64,000 nt of DNA, from the NCBI RefSeq assembly GCF_000719115.1, contig NZ_JOEA01000020.1, positions 266,025 to 330,024 on the forward strand, read 5' to 3'. A program made the translations under genes and the position numbers. This stretch comes from Lentzea albidocapillata (lineage in GTDB: Bacteria; Actinomycetota; Actinomycetes; Mycobacteriales; Pseudonocardiaceae). The notes below the pieces were generated by a model. The model worked only from the letters and a program-made list of their open reading frames with translations. It searched no databases and was not told the origin of the DNA. Positions 59,556 through 64,000 of this stretch are shown in pieces (position 1 is the first letter of the stretch; each line of letters starts with the position of its first letter).

Positions 59556-62537
59556 GTGCGTGTGCTCGCGTTGGGGCCGGTCGAGGTGTGGAACGGCGGC
59601 AGACAGGTGGCCCTCGGGGGGCCCAAACCCAGAACGTTGCTGGTGGCGTTGCTGCTCCAGCTGAGGCAGGTCGTCCCTGCCGAACGGCTCGTCGACCTGA
59701 TCTGGGACGAGTCACCGCCGCAGAGCGCAGGTGCCCTCGTGCACACCTACGTGTCGTCGCTGCGGCGGGTGGCCGGAGAGGCGCTGGTCACCCGAGCACC
59801 GGGTTACGTCCTCGACGTCGAGTACAGCGACATCGACGAGTTCACCCGGCACGTGTCGCTGGCGCGGCAGGCCGAGCGGGACGGTGATCCCGCGACCGCG
59901 TTCCGCCACTACGAACAGGGACTCGCGCTCTGGCGAGGTCCAGCGCTGCACGGGATCGACGCGAACTTCGCCAGGGGTCACGCCCTCGCGCTGGAGGAGT
60001 CGCGTCTGTCCGCGCAGGAAGGACTCGGCCGCTGCGAGCTGGCCCAGGGCAGGTTCGAGGACGCGATCGGACGCCTGTCCGCGCTGGCGCACTCCCACCC
60101 GGCGCGGGAGGACACGCGGCTGTTGCTGATGAGCGCGTTGTACCGGGCGGGCCGGCAGGCCGACGCGCTCAACGTGTACCGCGAGGCGCGGGCCTACCTC
60201 CTCGACGAACTCGGGATCGAGCCGGGCGAGAAGCTCCAGACGCTGCACCGCCAGTTGCTGGCCGGTGTGCTCGAGATGCCGCCGATCGCCACCGCGCCCG
60301 CGCGGGACGTCGTCGTGCCACACCACCTCCCACCGGACATCAGCGACTTCACCGGCCGGCAGGACGTGTTGGCGCGGGTGCTCGCCGTCGCCGGCGCGCC
60401 CGCGAACACGACGTCGACCCCGACCGTCGTCATCTCGGGCTTCGGCGGTGCCGGCAAGTCCGCGCTCGCTGTGCGCGCTGCTCACCTGCTGCGTCGCCAG
60501 TACCCGGACGGCCAGCTCTTCGCCGATCTCCGCGGTGCTGAGCGGGATCTGCGGTCGCACGAGGTCGTGGGGCGGTTCCTGGGCCTGCTCGGTGTGCTCG
60601 GCAAGGACCAGCCGGAGGGGATCGACGAACGCGTCGAGCTGTACCGGCGCCTGGTCGCCGATCGCAAGCTGGTGATCGTCCTCGACAACGCCCGCAGCGA
60701 GAGACAGGTGCGGTCGCTGTTACCGGGCAACCCGAACTGCTTCGTGATCATCACGAGCCGTTCCCGCCTGACCGGCCTGGAGGGCGCGGATCCCGTCGAG
60801 CTGGACCTCCTCGAGCCGGAGGTCAGTGCGGAGATGCTCAGCCGCATCGCGGGCGAGCAGAGGGTGAAGGCGGAGCCGGAGGCGGCCCGGCACATCGTCG
60901 AACTGTGCGGCGGCGTGCCGCTGGCCCTGCGTGCGGCGGCCGCCAAGCTGCTCGCCCGCCCTCACTGGCCCCTGCGCACGCTCGCGAAACGCCTCTCCGA
61001 CGAACGGCGAAGACTCGACGAGCTCACCGTCGGTGATCTCGCGATCCGGTCCAGCCTGCGGCTGAACTACGCGGACCTCGACGCCCAGCACCGCACGGCG
61101 TTCCACCTCCTCGCACTTCTCGACATGCCCGACTTCGGCGCATGGGTCGCCGTGCCGCTGCTCCTCGTGGACCTCGACGAGGCCGAGGACGTCGTGGAAC
61201 ACCTCGTCGAGCTCAGGCTCCTCGACGTCGCGGGGGTGGATCACATCGGACGTGTGCGCTACCGCTTCCACGACCTGGTCCAGCTCTTCGGCGCGGAGCA
61301 GGCGTCTCTCGACGACGACGTCACCGCCGCGGTCGGCAGGCTCCTCGCCACGTGGGTGACGCTCGTCGAAGCGGGTTCGAAGCGGTTGCCACGGGTCACG
61401 CTGGGCCTGCGTCCCCGGCCCGGTGTGGACGAGGAGGTCGATCCACGTCTCGTCGAAGAGGTCGAGGAGAACCCCATGGGGTGGCTGCACTCCGAGACGG
61501 GTGCGGTCGTACGGGTGGTCGAGCGCGCGCATGACCTCGGGGTCGACGAGATCACGACGACGTTGATCACCTCGCTGCTGTCGTCGTCGTTCTCGGCCCG
61601 CAACGAGTTCGACGGCTGGCAGCGGACGCACGACGTCGCCCTCCGTGCCGCGCGTGCGCAGGGCAACACGGCGGCTGAGGCCGTCGTCCTGGCCGGGCTC
61701 GGGCAGCTGCGCTACGAGCAGGACGACTTCGACGCGGCTCTGACGAACTTCCAGCAGGCGGCGGACGGCGCGGAGCTGGTGGGCGACGACGCCACGTTGG
61801 CGGTGGCGCTCGTCGGACTCGGCACGGTGTACCGCGACCTCGCGTCGTTCGATCTCGCGCGGTCGATGCTGAATCGGGCCGTGCAGCTGGGTGACGACGA
61901 GATCGTGGCGGCCGCCGCGTACGGCCTGGGAGCGGTGGACCGCGACCTGGGAGATCTCGCCGCCGCGGAAGCCGCCCTCGAACGCAGCCTCTCGCTCTAC
62001 CGCAAGCTCGACGACCAACGAGGTACCGCACTCGCTCTGCGTGGCCTGAGCCTGTGCCACCGGGCGTCGGGCAAGTACCTGGCAGCGGTCGAGTCGAGCA
62101 GGGAGGCCGAGGCACTGCTTCGAGCGGCCGGTGACGAGCTCGGGGCCGTGTACGCGGTGCAGTCGCTGGTGAAGGCCTCACTGCGAGCCGGGTTGTTCGA
62201 AGGCCTGGACGACCTGCTGGCCGAGTGCGTGGAGGTCTGCGGCAGGCAGCGAGACCGGTTCGGCCTCGCTCTGACGACGAGAACGCGGGGAGAGCTTTCC
62301 CTGGCCCTGGGCAGGCCTGACGCGGCCGAGTTGCTCTCGGAGGCGCTGGGACTGTGGACGGAGCTCGGCGCGCCGCTCTGGCGTGCGCGGACCATGCGCG
62401 ACCTCGCCGCAGCCACGTCGGACGCCGAGACCTGGACAGCGGCACTGGAGCTGTTCCGGTCGCTCGGTGTTCGCGAGGCCGCCGAACTCGAGGGGATGAC
62501 CGCGGCCGACTGGCTGTCGTCGACACGTCTGCCGTAG
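59556..62537 (+). CDS. AfsR/SARP-family transcriptional regulator
   Basis: A 993-residue AfsR-type activator. An OmpR-like winged-helix (residues 1-90; [38 protein letters not shown]) and BTAD domain (about 95-245) are followed by NB-ARC (Walker A GFGGAGKS, about 294-301; KLVIVLDNA) and C-terminal TPR repeats (about 660-950). GTG 59556 follows GGGGGA and gives the normal SARP start; GTG 59493 adds 21 residues. AfsR proteins activate secondary-metabolite or morphogenesis genes, but none lies here. The gene is flanked by a terminator and serS. Confidence 0.92.
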   Translation: MRVLALGPVEVWNGGRQVALGGPKPRTLLVALLLQLRQVVPAERLVDLIWDESPPQSAGALVHTYVSSLRRVAGEALVTRAPGYVLDVEYSDIDEFTRHVSLARQAERDGDPATAFRHYEQGLALWRGPALHGIDANFARGHALALEESRLSAQEGLGRCELAQGRFEDAIGRLSALAHSHPAREDTRLLLMSALYRAGRQADALNVYREARAYLLDELGIEPGEKLQTLHRQLLAGVLEMPPIATAPARDVVVPHHLPPDISDFTGRQDVLARVLAVAGAPANTTSTPTVVISGFGGAGKSALAVRAAHLLRRQYPDGQLFADLRGAERDLRSHEVVGRFLGLLGVLGKDQPEGIDERVELYRRLVADRKLVIVLDNARSERQVRSLLPGNPNCFVIITSRSRLTGLEGADPVELDLLEPEVSAEMLSRIAGEQRVKAEPEAARHIVELCGGVPLALRAAAAKLLARPHWPLRTLAKRLSDERRRLDELTVGDLAIRSSLRLNYADLDAQHRTAFHLLALLDMPDFGAWVAVPLLLVDLDEAEDVVEHLVELRLLDVAGVDHIGRVRYRFHDLVQLFGAEQASLDDDVTAAVGRLLATWVTLVEAGSKRLPRVTLGLRPRPGVDEEVDPRLVEEVEENPMGWLHSETGAVVRVVERAHDLGVDEITTTLITSLLSSSFSARNEFDGWQRTHDVALRAARAQGNTAAEAVVLAGLGQLRYEQDDFDAALTNFQQAADGAELVGDDATLAVALVGLGTVYRDLASFDLARSMLNRAVQLGDDEIVAAAAYGLGAVDRDLGDLAAAEAALERSLSLYRKLDDQRGTALALRGLSLCHRASGKYLAAVESSREAEALLRAAGDELGAVYAVQSLVKASLRAGLFEGLDDLLAECVEVCGRQRDRFGLALTTRTRGELSLALGRPDAAELLSEALGLWTELGAPLWRARTMRDLAAATSDAETWTAALELFRSLGVREAAELEGMTAADWLSSTRLP

Positions 62538-62581
62538 TGCCGGGCAATATGCGCTGGCGGTATCCCACTACTCTGTTGAGG

Positions 62582-63835
62582 GTGATTGACCTCAAGGTGT
62601 TGCGCGAGAACCCGGAGATCGTGCGCGCGTCGCAGCGTGCCCGTGGCGAGGACGAGGGCGTCGTCGACAGCCTGCTGTCCGCGGACGAGCGCCGCCGGGC
62701 CGCCATCTCCCGTGCGGACACCCTGCGCGCCGAGCAGAAGGTGCTCGGCAAGGAGGTCGGCAAGGCCAAGGGCGACGACCGTGCCGCGCTGCTCGTTAAG
62801 GCGAAGGACCTGGCCGGCGAGGTCAAGGCCGCCGAGGCCGAGCAGCACGCCACCAACGACGAGGTCCAGGAGCTCCTCGCCAAGATTCCGAACCTGGTGC
62901 ACCCGGACGCGCCGGTCGGCGGCGAGGACGACTTCCGCGTCGTCAAGACCGTCGGCGAGCCGCGCGAGTTCGACTTCGAGCCGGTCGACCACCTCGACCT
63001 GGGCACGAGGCTCGGCGCGATCGACATGGAGCGCGGCGCCAAGGTCGGTGGCTCGCGGTTCTACTTCCTCAGGGGCGTCGGCGCGCAGCTGGAGCTCGCG
63101 CTGCTCAACATGGCGGCGGCGCAGGCCACGGCCAGCGGCTTCGAGCTCATGATCACGCCCACGCTGGTGCGGCCGGAGATCATGGCGGGCACCGGCTTCC
63201 TCGGCGCGCACTCGAGCGAGATCTACCACCTGCCCGCCGACGACCTGTACCTCGTCGGCACGTCGGAGGTGCCGCTCGCCGGCTACCACGCCGACGAGAT
63301 CATCGACGGCGAACGCCGTTACGCGGGCTGGTCGTCGTGCTACCGCCGCGAAGCCGGCTCGTACGGCAAGGACACCCGCGGCATCATCCGCGTGCACCAG
63401 TTCAACAAGGTCGAGATGTTCTCCTACGTCAAGCCCGAGGACGCCGAGGCGGAGCACGCCCGGCTGCTCGGCTGGGAAGAGGAGATGCTCGCCAAGATCG
63501 AGGTGCCCTACCGCGTCATCGACACGGCGACGGGCGACCTCGGCATGTCGGCGCACCGCAAGTTCGACTGCGAGGCCTGGGTGCCGACGCAGCAGAAGTA
63601 CCGCGAGCTGACGTCGACGTCGAACTGCACGACGTTCCAGGCACGCCGCCTGAACGTCCGCTACCGCGACGAGAACAACAAGTCGCAGATCGCCGCCACG
63701 CTCAACGGCACGCTGGCGACCACCCGGTGGATCGTCGCCATCCTGGAGAACCACCAGCAGGCAGACGGCTCCGTGGTGGTCCCCCAGGCGATGCGCCCGT
63801 TCATGGGCGGCCTGGAAGTGCTCAAGCCGAAGTAG
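62582..63835 (+). CDS. serS: Seryl-tRNA synthetase
   Basis: A 417-residue class II synthetase that charges tRNA-Ser. The N-terminal coiled-coil tRNA-binding arm covers about residues 30-105. Class II motifs are [15 protein letters not shown] [11 protein letters not shown], motif 2 in [20 protein letters not shown], and motif 3 in [16 protein letters not shown] 62582 ([14 protein letters not shown]) is the start. A terminator follows. It is a housekeeping gene. Confidence 0.95.
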   Translation: MIDLKVLRENPEIVRASQRARGEDEGVVDSLLSADERRRAAISRADTLRAEQKVLGKEVGKAKGDDRAALLVKAKDLAGEVKAAEAEQHATNDEVQELLAKIPNLVHPDAPVGGEDDFRVVKTVGEPREFDFEPVDHLDLGTRLGAIDMERGAKVGGSRFYFLRGVGAQLELALLNMAAAQATASGFELMITPTLVRPEIMAGTGFLGAHSSEIYHLPADDLYLVGTSEVPLAGYHADEIIDGERRYAGWSSCYRREAGSYGKDTRGIIRVHQFNKVEMFSYVKPEDAEAEHARLLGWEEEMLAKIEVPYRVIDTATGDLGMSAHRKFDCEAWVPTQQKYRELTSTSNCTTFQARRLNVRYRDENNKSQIAATLNGTLATTRWIVAILENHQQADGSVVVPQAMRPFMGGLEVLKPK

Positions 63836-63845
63836 CCGAACGGCA

Positions 63846-63877
63846 AAGGCTGCGCCGGAATCATCCGGCGCAGCCTT
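63846..63877. terminator. Bidirectional terminator after serS
   Basis: Perfect 14-base stem AAGGCTGCGCCGGA / TCCGGCGCAGCCTT (63846-63859 and 63864-63877) with a four-base loop. It probably serves both serS and the convergent gene on the right. Confidence 0.85.
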
Positions 63878-63888
63878 CAGCAGGTGGA

Positions 63889-64000
63889 TCAGATGATCGT
63901 CTTGTAGTTGGCCCAGTCGCCTTGGCCGCTCATGGTGCCGCCCCAGTAAAGGCGTCCCGCGCCGTTGCCGGCGAAGTAGACCATGGTGTTTCCGGGGTCG
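63889..64000 (-). CDS. C-terminus of a secreted repeat protein (partial)
   Basis: The minus-strand frame is open from the window edge to TGA at 63889-63891. The visible 36 residues include NTMVYFAGNGAGRLYWGG and MSGQGDWANYKTII, a pattern of a short beta repeat as in FG-GAP/VCBS-like or tachylectin-like modules of secreted actinomycete proteins. No more can be said without the N-terminus. Confidence 0.5.
   Translation of the reverse strand, partial: DPGNTMVYFAGNGAGRLYWGGTMSGQGDWANYKTII

Overview
The window is about 64 kb of high-GC actinomycete chromosome. GC-rich third positions, many GTG and some TTG starts, GTGA/ATGA stop-start overlaps, a SARP/AfsR regulator, a DUF4328 protein, a SapA-like secreted protein and a fused cydDC all fit a filamentous actinobacterium. 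Pseudonocardiaceae (Lentzea/Saccharothrix-like) is my best guess, by inference only. I see no rRNA, tRNA, CRISPR array, insertion sequence or prophage.

Layout. 1-2.6 kb: 3' end of a zinc-finger sigma factor, a small membrane protein, an Fpg/Nei glycosylase and a secreted protein. 2.6-13.4 kb: a carboxylate module with lutCBA (lactate oxidation), a LytS-type kinase, an SppA-like peptidase, a LytTR regulator and two sodium:solute symporters, each preceded by a small partner membrane protein. 13.5-17.2 kb: an ECF sigma/membrane-protein pair, rhodanese, DUF4328, and a secreted glycerophosphodiesterase. 17.2-20.2 kb: a large membrane-bound NACHT NTPase whose membrane half has lower GC and a TTA codon. 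20.1-28.3 kb: P450, second glycerophosphodiesterase, DUF5926, DUF952 (behind a DnaA-box cluster), a second ECF sigma pair with paralogous lipoproteins and a decayed copy, YciI plus ECF42 sigma, and ferritin BfrB with iron-box-like DNA. 28.4-32.3 kb: arginine deiminase, CPBP protease, a DUF2470 heme-type protein with its own iron box, and two membrane proteins.

32.3-37.4 kb holds homogentisate catabolism: hmgA diverges from an operon of an unknown gene, fahA, an IclR regulator and, unexpectedly, a VWA protein. That VWA protein belongs with the next block. 37.4-43.8 kb is a tightly overlapping operon of SWIM zinc finger, a low-complexity ORF, DUF5691, MoxR ATPase, DUF5682 and a 54-residue protein. 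The MoxR/VWA module is therefore split between two transcription units.

43.8-53 kb: cupin/MarR pair with tandem operators; a TMEM165/GDT1 transporter behind a yybP-ykoY manganese riboswitch; then cydA-cydB-cydDC and a DevS/DevR-like two-component pair, with a DosR-like palindrome upstream of cydA. 53-64 kb: GNAT, a second DnaA-box cluster, macro-domain protein, pheA, histidine phosphatase, metallopeptidase/septum-formation pair, a YgiBC/YjfLMC-like triad (unknown membrane protein, ATP-grasp, DUF350), an AfsR-type regulator, serS, and the C-terminus of a secreted repeat protein.

The most interesting items are the NACHT gene, the split MoxR-VWA/DUF5682 system with its extra ORF, the two DnaA-box clusters, and the riboswitch with a visible Shine-Dalgarno-sequestering hairpin.
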